From contig JAFRQR010000027.1 of NCBI GenBank assembly GCA_017428545.1, positions 1 through 43,475 on the forward strand: a DNA stretch of 43,475 nt, read 5' to 3'. Source of the stretch: Clostridiales bacterium. GTDB lineage: Bacteria > Bacillota > Clostridia > Saccharofermentanales > Saccharofermentanaceae. A program made the translations under genes and the position numbers. Under the pieces are notes generated by a model. It did not search any database and was not told the origin of the DNA. It worked only from the letters and a program-made list of their open reading frames with translations. Below, in pieces: positions 1 to 7,805 of the stretch (position 1 is its first letter; the number at the start of each line of letters is the position of its first letter).

Positions 1-104
1 AGGAACTCGATAAGGTATCTTCTTTGCTGAATGCAATTTAATGGTACACAAAATGGTACACCTAATCAGAGGATGAGCCTGAGAAGTAAGCAAATAAAGG
101 GTTT

Positions 105-380
105 TTGAGTGATATAATCGTAAGTAGATTATTTTTTAAGATGCTCTGCAAAAGTAAAGCCGTCAAAATGAAAGAATCTGATGCTGAGATCATAGAGGCG
201 GACGAGTATCAGTATCTCATCTACGAGAATGATGTCTATTATACGTTGATATATCAGCGCGGAGACACGGTTCTTTTTATGCGTGTACATAAGAAAGGAG
301 ATATCGTGGTGGAGATCGCAGATGCCGTCTGCGAAAAGCTCGAGATCATTTCTCCGTCTGAATGGAGTCAGCAAGAATAA
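105..380 (+). CDS. Small hypothetical protein
   Basis: A 91-residue frame if the TTG at 105 is used; AAAGG lies just upstream (97-100). The ATG at 139 would give a shorter product but has no visible ribosome binding site. I do not recognise the family. The body (from about residue 22) is acidic and mixes short hydrophobic beta-like stretches, for example YQYLIYENDVYYTLIYQ and DTVLFMRVHKKGDIVVEI, which suggests a small folded cytoplasmic protein rather than a secreted one. There is no signal peptide or cysteine motif. It lies about 120 bp upstream of a lipoprotein gene on the same strand. Start site and reality are both uncertain. Confidence 0.45.
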   Translation: MSDIIVSRLFFKMLCKSKAVKMKESDAEIIEADEYQYLIYENDVYYTLIYQRGDTVLFMRVHKKGDIVVEIADAVCEKLEIISPSEWSQQE

Positions 381-397
381 CTGCCTCTTGCATTCGC

Positions 398-435
398 CAG
401 ACTATCGTAGTAGTATAGACTATAGAAGTAGTCTG
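398..435 (+). other. Imperfect inverted repeat upstream of lipoprotein gene
   Basis: CAGACTA (398-404) pairs with TAGTCTG (429-435) around a 24-nt AT-rich stretch that itself contains TATAGACTATA. There is no T tract after it, so it is not a standard terminator. It could be an operator or leader hairpin for the lipoprotein starting at 501; that is inference. Confidence 0.3.
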
Positions 436-500
436 ACGGGCGCCGAAGATGAAAGATCTGAACGCGATCGGGCAGACTCCTCTTGAAGGGAGGCTCGAAT

Positions 501-1715
501 ATGTTCGTCGCGAAAAGAACCAGTCCCAATACTTCAAAACCGTCAGCAATTGCGAGTCTGCTTATGGCAGTTCTGATCAGTGTGGCTGTTATGGCATCGT
601 TTTGCCTTTCCGGCTGCGGCAAAAAGCAGGCATCGGAGACTACGGAAGACACGCGGCATACGGAAAGCATCGCGCAGGTCGGGGAAGTGCCGAGTGCTTT
701 TGAAGAAATAATCGCGGAAGACAGGTTTAAGAACGTGGATGCGTTTTCCGACAGGCTGATGGAAGTGAAGAGCGTCTTCTCAAAAGACGGGAAATCGAAG
801 AAGAATGCGGTCATTATGATGGACCTCTACGGGGAGATCCTTGCGTCATATCAGGTCGAATACAATGACGCGTATGGTGTGACATCGGCTACTCCGACGG
901 AAGACGGAGGGTTCATCTTTGCATTCGGATTTAACTCCAGTTATATTCCGGGCAGGGACCAGATCGAGACGGGGTATCACTCCAGGATCATTAAGTGCGA
1001 TGCCGAGGGAGAAGTGCTTTTCGATAAGAAACTGGATAGTGTGGAGATCGGAGCACTGGGGACATGCATCGAAAAGGCCGGAGTGTACTATTTCTTCGGA
1101 GAAATGAGCACTCCGGAGGAATTAAGAAATTTCGGGAAGACAGACATACATATCCTGGCGATTGATGAAAACGGAAACGAAGTGTATCAGAAAACGATCG
1201 GCGGAAGCAGCTTCGATAGAGTGGACAACGTGGAAAAGACAGAGGATGGTTTCGTGCTTGAGGCAAAGTCGCAGTCGAACGACGGAGACTTTGTAAGATC
1301 CGGTGATAAATACAAATCGTTCAGCTGGCGGATAGTGGTCAGCGATGATCTGGAGATCATGGAAAAAGAGATCGTTCCGGATAGCTTCGGTATTAAATGG
1401 CAAGTCGGAGAGAAGAACGGGGAACCGCTCTATAACGACGATGAGATGTTTACCGGCTTTGACGGAGGCGGAGTAAGGGCGTATATTGACTACGGTGATA
1501 CCTATCTGATCGTGTCCTACCATCCGACGGGACAGGTCGAACATCAGCCACCTTACATCAACTCGATCTGGTACTATTCGGAGACGGTGTATTCTATGTA
1601 TGATAAGTCCGGAACGCTGGTATTCCGCGCTTCCGTGGATTCGAGCCCGGATTATGAGAAGTATGATAATGATGTCTGGGTGCCGCAAATAAACGAGAAA
1701 AACGGCGAAAATTGA
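501..1715 (+). CDS. Lipoprotein with beta-propeller-like repeats
   Basis: 404 residues from ATG 501, chosen because AAGGGAGG (486-493) lies 7 nt upstream; a TTG at 483 is in frame but sits before this site. The first 38 residues are a lipoprotein signal peptide: basic N terminus, hydrophobic core, then lipobox LSGC with the acylated cysteine at 39, followed by a polar linker. The mature part contains repeated motifs of the kind TEDGGFIFAFG, GSSFDRVDNVEKTEDGF and VLDxxGNE-like turns, typical of bladed propeller repeats in secreted proteins. No enzymatic motif is visible. It is probably anchored on the outer face of the membrane; the function is unknown. It lacks the C-terminal solute-binding half seen in the three large lipoproteins downstream. 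Confidence 0.8.
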   Translation: MFVAKRTSPNTSKPSAIASLLMAVLISVAVMASFCLSGCGKKQASETTEDTRHTESIAQVGEVPSAFEEIIAEDRFKNVDAFSDRLMEVKSVFSKDGKSKKNAVIMMDLYGEILASYQVEYNDAYGVTSATPTEDGGFIFAFGFNSSYIPGRDQIETGYHSRIIKCDAEGEVLFDKKLDSVEIGALGTCIEKAGVYYFFGEMSTPEELRNFGKTDIHILAIDENGNEVYQKTIGGSSFDRVDNVEKTEDGFVLEAKSQSNDGDFVRSGDKYKSFSWRIVVSDDLEIMEKEIVPDSFGIKWQVGEKNGEPLYNDDEMFTGFDGGGVRAYIDYGDTYLIVSYHPTGQVEHQPPYINSIWYYSETVYSMYDKSGTLVFRASVDSSPDYEKYDNDVWVPQINEKNGEN

Positions 1716-1755
1716 AGAATTTTGCAAAATCTTCGAGATTTTTTGCGAAAAAGTG

Positions 1756-1784
1756 TTGACATAACCTCCTATCGCATATATTAT
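1756..1784 (+). promoter_or_regulatory. Sigma-A promoter of rplM-rpsI
   Basis: TTGACA (1756-1761), 17-bp spacer, TATTAT (1779-1784). Transcription should start near 1791, giving a leader of about 56 nt before rplM. Confidence 0.85.
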
Positions 1785-1792
1785 AGGGAAGC

Positions 1793-1813
1793 GCCCGAAA
1801 ACAGAGGGCTTTT
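1793..1813 (+). promoter_or_regulatory. Leader hairpin of rplM mRNA
   Basis: GCCC (1793-1796) can pair with GGGC (1806-1809) across a 9-nt loop, followed by TTTT. L13 operons of Firmicutes are known to carry autoregulatory leaders, so this may be a small version of one; no consensus match was tested. Confidence 0.4.
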
Positions 1814-1846
1814 ATGCGTATACTTTTAGGAGGAAAAAGGACAGAT

Positions 1847-2281
1847 ATGAAGACATTTGTTGCTACACCATCAAATATCGAGAGAAAATGGTACGTAGTT
1901 GATGCTTCCGGCAAGACACTTGGTCGTCTGGCTACCGAAGTTGCAACTGTTCTGCGCGGCAAGAATAAGCCGACATACACACCGTTCATCGATACAGGAG
2001 ATTATGTAATCGTAATCAATGCAAGCAAGCTCGTTCTTACAGGTAACAAGCTTGACAAGAAGATGTACCGTTATCACACTGGCTATGCAGGCGGACTGAA
2101 GGAGACATCCTACAGAAAGCTTATGGATACGAAGCCGGAGAAGGCTTTCGAGTTGGCAGTTAAGGGTATGCTCCCGAAGAATGCTCTCGGACGTCAGATG
2201 TTCAAGAAGCTGAAGGTTTATGCAGGCGCTGAGCACGAGCACGCTGCACAGAAGCCGGAAGTCCTGAACTTCGAAGCATAA
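1847..2281 (+). CDS. rplM: 50S ribosomal protein L13
   Basis: 144 residues, the usual length for L13, an early-assembling 23S rRNA-binding protein of the large subunit. Diagnostic stretches are [17 protein letters not shown] near the N terminus, GDYVIVINA and the conserved C-terminal [18 protein letters not shown] followed by the PH-like tail [14 protein letters not shown]. An ATG at 1814 is in frame but lies before the AGGAGG at 1828-1833; the ATG at 1847 gives the canonical N terminus MKTF. It is first in a two-gene operon with rpsI, the standard arrangement in bacteria, behind a strong promoter. Confidence 0.97.
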   Translation: MKTFVATPSNIERKWYVVDASGKTLGRLATEVATVLRGKNKPTYTPFIDTGDYVIVINASKLVLTGNKLDKKMYRYHTGYAGGLKETSYRKLMDTKPEKAFELAVKGMLPKNALGRQMFKKLKVYAGAEHEHAAQKPEVLNFEA

Positions 2282-2301
2282 TATAGGGAGGAATAAGTTA
2301 C

Positions 2302-2709
2302 ATGGCAAAGAAAGCTACTAAAGTTTACTTCTATGGCACAGGTCGTCGTAAGAATGCTGTAGCATGCGTACGTCTTCTTCCTGGCACAGGCAAGATCACA
2401 ATCAACGATAAAGATATGGACGATTACTTCGGTCTTGATACACTCAAGCTCATCGTCCGTCAGCCGCTCGTAGCAACCGCTACAGAAGGCAAGTTCGACA
2501 TCATCTGCAAGGCGATCGGCGGCGGTATTTCCGGTCAGGCCGGTGCTATCCGTCACGGTATCTCCCGTGCTCTGGTACAGGCAGATGAAGAAGCTTACAA
2601 GGCAATTCTTAAGAAGGCAGGTTTCCTCACACGTGACGCACGTATGAAGGAAAGAAAGAAGCCGGGTCTCAAGAAAGCCCGTAAGGCATCCCAGTTCAGT
2701 AAGCGTTAA
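2302..2709 (+). CDS. rpsI: 30S ribosomal protein S9
   Basis: 135 residues. S9 sits in the head of the small subunit with its C-terminal tail near the P-site tRNA. The tail ends [11 protein letters not shown], the conserved basic S9 terminus, and the N-terminal [15 protein letters not shown] and the central [19 protein letters not shown] are hallmark motifs. The start codon follows GGGAGG (2286-2291) by 10 nt and lies 20 nt after rplM. A strong terminator follows at 2754. Confidence 0.97.
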   Translation: MAKKATKVYFYGTGRRKNAVACVRLLPGTGKITINDKDMDDYFGLDTLKLIVRQPLVATATEGKFDIICKAIGGGISGQAGAIRHGISRALVQADEEAYKAILKKAGFLTRDARMKERKKPGLKKARKASQFSKR

Positions 2710-2753
2710 TCGGAAGTTTCCGGAAAACGCGATGCGATGCATCAAAGAAGTTC

Positions 2754-2788
2754 AAAAGAGCCGTTCCGTTTGGAGCGGCTCTTTTTTT
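2754..2788 (+). terminator. Rho-independent terminator of rplM-rpsI
   Basis: A 14-bp stem, AAAAGAGCCGTTCC with GGAGCGGCTCTTTT (one G-T pair), loop GTTT, followed by a T tract to 2788. Confidence 0.93.
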
Positions 2789-2878
2789 GTGGTCACACGA
2801 AAGACACATCGCCGCTTTATACTCAAGATATCAAGATGAATTCCTATGGGAAATCCGGAATTGGGGAGGTACATTCCT

Positions 2879-5308
2879 ATGAAGAACTACACGGCTCGAA
2901 AAGCACTTGCCGCGGCACTTTGTCTTTCAATGCTGCCGGCATTTTCTGCATGTAAGAAGAATCAGACGAAGAAAAACGCGTCAAGAGAGATCAAGGAAAC
3001 GGATCCTTACTACGACAGCGAAACGGTCGAGCTTTCGATCCCGGTAGATGAAACCAAAGAATTGCAGTGGATCCAGGTGAGCGACGTGGAATATGCAGAT
3101 ACGGAAATAAGGATGCCGTACTACATCAATTACGAGATCCCCAAAGAAGCTTACGCGGATATGAATTTTGATTTTTCAGCGTATTCGTACGGAGGATTAG
3201 CGGTCTTTGATCTAAAAGGGAATCTGATCAGTAATGAAAAGCAGGGCGAAGGTTCGATCGGATCCGAATGCAACACGATAGATAATGAAGGAAATCACGC
3301 CGTGTTTTCCGCGGAATTGAATACAGATCCGGAAAAGAGTGTATACAAAATCGTTTTTACTGATGACAATGGGAATACCTTAAAAGAAGTGACTCTGGAC
3401 AATGTCTGGAAAAGCGAGATCCCGAGCATCCGTTCGATGAAGTTCCTCTCTGACGGTAAGATCGTGATGCAGGGATATGAATCTATTGTCTCTTCAACAC
3501 CGATCGAGGTTTTTGATCCAAGCGGAAAACATCTGTTTTCGATCTCTTCCATGGACCGGAATATGGCGAGCGGAATGTTCCGTCAGGACGGAAAGTATTA
3601 CGTCCTGACGATTTCGCAGGATGCCTGGCTCTCCGGTGAGTTTGCCAATGATTATGAAGTCAATGAGATCGATTTTGAAAAAGGAACATTGAAACCCGGG
3701 ATCAAAGCCAAGGGGATCGTATTTGCAGAATCGGTCGCCGCAGCTGAGGACGGACTATACTCATCAACGGTGAACGGCATTTCCAAGTTTGACATGAAAA
3801 CGGGGGAAATGGAGGAGATCCTGACCTGGAATCAGACGGACGTGGACCATAACCTTTTGAACATGATCAAGAGTTATCCGAAGAATGAAAATGAGATCCA
3901 TGCCATCGCGACTTCCTATATGGACAAAATGCCACGGTACTATCTTGTAAATCTTTTCCGTGCCGAAAAGAACCCGCACGCCGGAAAGCAGATCCTGTAC
4001 GTGGGCGGTCAGGGTATCTCGCCGAGTTTTTATGACTTCATGCACGATTATAATGCGGATCCGGATAACGACTTCCGTATTGAAACGATCGATTATTACT
4101 ATTCCGAACTCGAAAGCGGCAATGCCGAAAACGTCGAAGCAGGTCTGACGGACAAAGTATATCTTGACCTGCTTTCCGGCGAAGGCCCGGATATCCTGAT
4201 GAATTTTGCGGCCACCGATCAGTTTGCAAACGAAGATCTGCTCGTGGATCTGAATTCGTATATCGACGGCAAAAACGGACTTGACCGTTCAAAGTATTTC
4301 GATAATATCTTCCGCTCGGTCGAACGGGACGGAAAACTGTTCAGTATACCGACAGCTTTCGGACTTGAAGGATACCTCGTGGATGCCGATGTGATCCATG
4401 CGGAAAGCACCTGGACGTTTGATGATCTTGATCGTGAAGCAGACGCACTTCCGGGAGATAAGATGCTTATCCCGAAGATATCTACACAGAATCTTCTTAA
4501 GACGTTCATCGGCCCGAATCTTTCGGAATATATGGACTATACGAAAAAGGAAGTGCATTTTTCTTCGGAGAGCATGATCCATATTTTGGAAGAAGTGAAG
4601 AAATACGGAAGCACAGAAGAGAATATAAAGCCTGCCTCAATGGGAAGAAGCATCCCCGGAGACGACGCTTTTGAAGAAGTTCCCTACATGGCCGGTAGCG
4701 AAGAGCTTGAAGACGGAACCACACATCTTGAATTACTTATATATTCAGGGGCATGTGCAATGGCTCCGGTCTCGGTCAATAACATCCTGGATTACCATCT
4801 TTATACGACCCTTGTCCCGGGCGAAGGTAAGCTTCTCGGATATCCGACGGCTCAGGGTAAAGGCATCATCGCATCCCCGGGACTTTCACTTTCCATCGTT
4901 GCCTCTTCGGAATCTAAGGATGCATCCTGGGAAGTCATCCGGGCATTTATGGAAGAGGAAGCGCAGCTCAATATGGCCGAAAGAGATTCATGCATCCCGG
5001 TATTGAGAAGTGCTTTTGAAAAGATCGCAAACGAAACGAAAGAAAAGATCGACCGCGTGTATCAGGTCTATCTGGAGAGCATGGGCAGTTTTGACTATTA
5101 CGGTGGAGTATACTTCCCCGCAGCTTCGGATCTTGTCGATGAATTTCGGGAGATCATAGAGAGTGTCAGCTACAGCTTCCATCAGGATCCGGCGGTCATG
5201 GATATCCTTCAGGAAGAAACGGCCGGGTATTTCTCCGGATCAAGGTCTGCGGAAGATGTTCTGAAAAATGTCGACAACCGCGCCAAGCAGATCGTGCAGG
5301 AGCATTGA
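2879..5308 (+). CDS. Propeller/solute-binding lipoprotein A
   Basis: 809 residues from ATG 2879, preceded by GGGGAGG at 2863-2869; an upstream in-frame ATG (2846) lies before this site. Residues 1-24 are a lipoprotein signal peptide with lipobox FSAC and Cys25. Residues about 50-330 form a repeat-rich region that reads like a beta-propeller and closes with LTWNQTDVD (around 317-325). From about residue 360 (NPHAGKQI, YVGGQGI) to the end it resembles family-1 extracellular solute-binding proteins of ABC importers: LLSGEGPDILMN, DLNSYIDGKNGLDRSKYFDN, GKLFSIPTAF, and near the C terminus the helix-rich ASWEVIRAFMEEEAQ. It ends NVDNRAKQIVQEH, shared with the next two genes. It should be tethered outside the membrane. 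The ligand is unknown and no ABC permease or ATPase lies nearby. A -10-like TATACT lies at 2818-2823. Confidence 0.85.
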   Translation: MKNYTARKALAAALCLSMLPAFSACKKNQTKKNASREIKETDPYYDSETVELSIPVDETKELQWIQVSDVEYADTEIRMPYYINYEIPKEAYADMNFDFSAYSYGGLAVFDLKGNLISNEKQGEGSIGSECNTIDNEGNHAVFSAELNTDPEKSVYKIVFTDDNGNTLKEVTLDNVWKSEIPSIRSMKFLSDGKIVMQGYESIVSSTPIEVFDPSGKHLFSISSMDRNMASGMFRQDGKYYVLTISQDAWLSGEFANDYEVNEIDFEKGTLKPGIKAKGIVFAESVAAAEDGLYSSTVNGISKFDMKTGEMEEILTWNQTDVDHNLLNMIKSYPKNENEIHAIATSYMDKMPRYYLVNLFRAEKNPHAGKQILYVGGQGISPSFYDFMHDYNADPDNDFRIETIDYYYSELESGNAENVEAGLTDKVYLDLLSGEGPDILMNFAATDQFANEDLLVDLNSYIDGKNGLDRSKYFDNIFRSVERDGKLFSIPTAFGLEGYLVDADVIHAESTWTFDDLDREADALPGDKMLIPKISTQNLLKTFIGPNLSEYMDYTKKEVHFSSESMIHILEEVKKYGSTEENIKPASMGRSIPGDDAFEEVPYMAGSEELEDGTTHLELLIYSGACAMAPVSVNNILDYHLYTTLVPGEGKLLGYPTAQGKGIIASPGLSLSIVASSESKDASWEVIRAFMEEEAQLNMAERDSCIPVLRSAFEKIANETKEKIDRVYQVYLESMGSFDYYGGVYFPAASDLVDEFREIIESVSYSFHQDPAVMDILQEETAGYFSGSRSAEDVLKNVDNRAKQIVQEH

Positions 5309-5380
5309 TCAGAAATATCCATAGAAATAATTCGCAAGCAGGGATAGAGATTTTTAAAGAAGCGGCTTTGGGAGTCTGAC

Positions 5381-7795
5381 ATGAAAAACGACAGAAAAAT
5401 AAGAAAGATCCTTGCTGCCGGACTGTGCTTTTCGATCGGTATCGGAAGCTTCGGCTGCAAGAAAAAGACAACGGGAAAACAGACTGAAGTAAAAGCTTCT
5501 GATCCTTATTTCGAGACGGAAGTGAAGGAGCTCGCCGTCCCGGTCGACGAAACGAAGAAACTCCAGGACAAGATGTACTCGTCGGTCGAGCTTGTGGGAA
5601 ATCAGATCATGCTCACCTACGAACTGACCTATGCCATGCCTAAAGAGCTGGATCCATTCCAGGTCACGGAAGATTATTACTTAAAGGGAACGAGTGTCTT
5701 CGATAATTCGGGAAATCTGATCTCGAATAAAACGGAATCGTTTTTTGATTCGCAGCTCCCATGCTGCTATACAAAAGACAGTGAAGGGAATCTTGTCGGC
5801 CTGGTCTCCACTTATGATATGCGAACGGAAAAGACGATGTGCAGTGTCACTTTTTCGGACAGTTCCGGGAAACTCCTGAAGACTGTGGTCCCAAAGATCC
5901 CCGAATCTCTTGAGTGGGTCATGTTTTCGCGGATCACGGTACTCCCGGATGGAAAAATGATCCTCGGATCTTATGAACTCGGAAGCATGCAGAACTGTGT
6001 ATTTGACGAGCAGGGCAATTATCTCTTTGATCTGAGTTCCATGGACAGGATGCCGATAAGCAGTGTTTTTTATTCCGACGGGAAATACTATGTGCTGACC
6101 TGCGGAACGGATCCGCAATCCGTTGTCCAGCTCAACGAAGTCAACATGAGTAACGGCGCGATCCAAAAGGGCAGGGATATCAAGACGTCGATCAGTAATT
6201 ACGATTCCCTGGCGGTCGGTGAAGACGGCATATATGTCACCTCGGAAAACGGGATCTGTAAACTGAATGTGTCCACATGTGAGCTCGAGGAGATCCTGAA
6301 CTGGAACCAGACAGACATCAATCAGGTCCTGGTTTCGAATATCCGGTGTTATCCGAAAAATGACGATGAGATCTATGCGGTCGCCTTGGAATATGATTCT
6401 ACGGCTTTAAACGCTACGGCATACGTCATTCATTTACAGAGAGCAGAAACAAATCCACATGCCGGAAAGAAGATACTGACTGTAGGCGGAATGGGGATCC
6501 CTATGTGCTTTTACAGTTACGCGCATGAGTACAACACGGATCCTTCCCGTAAAGCCAGGATCACGATGATCGATTATATGGGAACGATCGATTATTCGGA
6601 CGCGCCAAACAGTCTCAATTCTTTTATCGACAAAATGCGTCTGGATCTTATTTCCGGAAATGGTCCGGATATTCTTCTGAATGCTTCGACATACAGCGAA
6701 TTTACAAGTGACGACATGTTTGTTGATCTGAACACGTATATCGACGGGGAAGAAGGGATCGACCGTTCCTTGTATTTTGATAATATACTCCGCGCGGCGG
6801 AAAGAGGCGGAAAACTCTTTTCTGCACCGATCTCGTTTATGGTCTATGGCTACGTAGTGAATACGGATATGCTGGACGTAAGGAGTGACTGGACTCTGGA
6901 CGAATTTGAAAAAGCGGCAGATTCGCTTCCGGATATTTCTTCTCTGATGCCGGAAACCTCGAAAAGTGATATGTTGCACTATTTTATGGGAATCGATTAT
7001 AGTAGGTATGTGGATAATGAAAAGAAGGAAACCTTTTTCTTGTGTGATGACATGAGAAAAGTGCTTCCGGCAGCGGATAAGTACGGGTCTGATAATACGG
7101 AATACCTGACGTATATGGATTCCCGATGGGAAATGGCCGGAGAAGGGTATTACGGGATCGATTGCTTTGCTCCGAATATGGCACCGGACGGTATCGAAGC
7201 ACGTTTCCATGACAGGGGGGTCGCCATGTACTGCGCACAGGTCAGTTCCCCGGAGGAATATGCGTATCTGTCGGGTCTGGTAGGAGGCTCCGCGAGATTT
7301 GTCGGATATCCGTCGATCAACGGCGATGGTATCGCCGCTTACTGTACTTTCTCAATGTCGATCGTCAGTTCATCTTCCTATCGGGAGGAGGCCTGGGACA
7401 TTATCCGGGGATTCTACAGTGAAGAAGCACAGATGACGATCGCCACAAACAATTTCGGAGGCTTCCAGCCGTCGGCTTTCCCGATGAAAAGAAGTGTTTT
7501 TGAGTCCGTCGGAAAAGAAACGGTCGAGCACGTCAATCTGGCGCATGAGACATGGCTGAAAGATTCCGCTGATCCGGTAAAAGAGATCGATTGCATCTAT
7601 TTTCCGGCAAAAGAAGGACTATACGAGGAACTTCTTGAAATGGTCGAAAGCATCCATGTGACGGCATGCATTGACGGGGCGATCAGCGATATAATCAATG
7701 AAGAGGCGGCCGCCTATTTTGCCGGCTCCAGGACCGAAGATGAGGTCTTAAAGACGATCGATAACCGGGCACGCCAGGTTATTGCCGAGCGATAA
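5381..7795 (+). CDS. Propeller/solute-binding lipoprotein B
   Basis: 804 residues. The signal peptide ends in lipobox SFGC with Cys26. The architecture matches its neighbours: propeller-like half ending ILNWNQTDIN, then NPHAGKKILTVGG, LDLISGNGPDILLN, DLNTYIDGEEGIDRSLYFDN and the closing TIDNRARQVIAER. The solute-binding half places it with family-1 ABC binding proteins. It is clearly a diverged paralogue of the genes at 2879 and 7806, not a recent copy: many substitutions separate them and the middle region of the binding domain (about 570-650) differs most, suggesting a different ligand. The ribosome binding site is weak (GGGAG at 5369-5373). The gap to the upstream gene is 72 bp, the gap to the downstream gene 10 bp. 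Confidence 0.85.
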   Translation: MKNDRKIRKILAAGLCFSIGIGSFGCKKKTTGKQTEVKASDPYFETEVKELAVPVDETKKLQDKMYSSVELVGNQIMLTYELTYAMPKELDPFQVTEDYYLKGTSVFDNSGNLISNKTESFFDSQLPCCYTKDSEGNLVGLVSTYDMRTEKTMCSVTFSDSSGKLLKTVVPKIPESLEWVMFSRITVLPDGKMILGSYELGSMQNCVFDEQGNYLFDLSSMDRMPISSVFYSDGKYYVLTCGTDPQSVVQLNEVNMSNGAIQKGRDIKTSISNYDSLAVGEDGIYVTSENGICKLNVSTCELEEILNWNQTDINQVLVSNIRCYPKNDDEIYAVALEYDSTALNATAYVIHLQRAETNPHAGKKILTVGGMGIPMCFYSYAHEYNTDPSRKARITMIDYMGTIDYSDAPNSLNSFIDKMRLDLISGNGPDILLNASTYSEFTSDDMFVDLNTYIDGEEGIDRSLYFDNILRAAERGGKLFSAPISFMVYGYVVNTDMLDVRSDWTLDEFEKAADSLPDISSLMPETSKSDMLHYFMGIDYSRYVDNEKKETFFLCDDMRKVLPAADKYGSDNTEYLTYMDSRWEMAGEGYYGIDCFAPNMAPDGIEARFHDRGVAMYCAQVSSPEEYAYLSGLVGGSARFVGYPSINGDGIAAYCTFSMSIVSSSSYREEAWDIIRGFYSEEAQMTIATNNFGGFQPSAFPMKRSVFESVGKETVEHVNLAHETWLKDSADPVKEIDCIYFPAKEGLYEELLEMVESIHVTACIDGAISDIINEEAAAYFAGSRTEDEVLKTIDNRARQVIAER

Positions 7796-7805
7796 GGAGA
7801 AACGG

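Noticed and set aside
3..41. A 12-codon open frame (ELDKVSSLLNAI) running in from the left edge and ending in TAA
   Set aside because: Too short to support as a gene end, and other frames near it are also open; recorded only as context for the possible recombinase tail.
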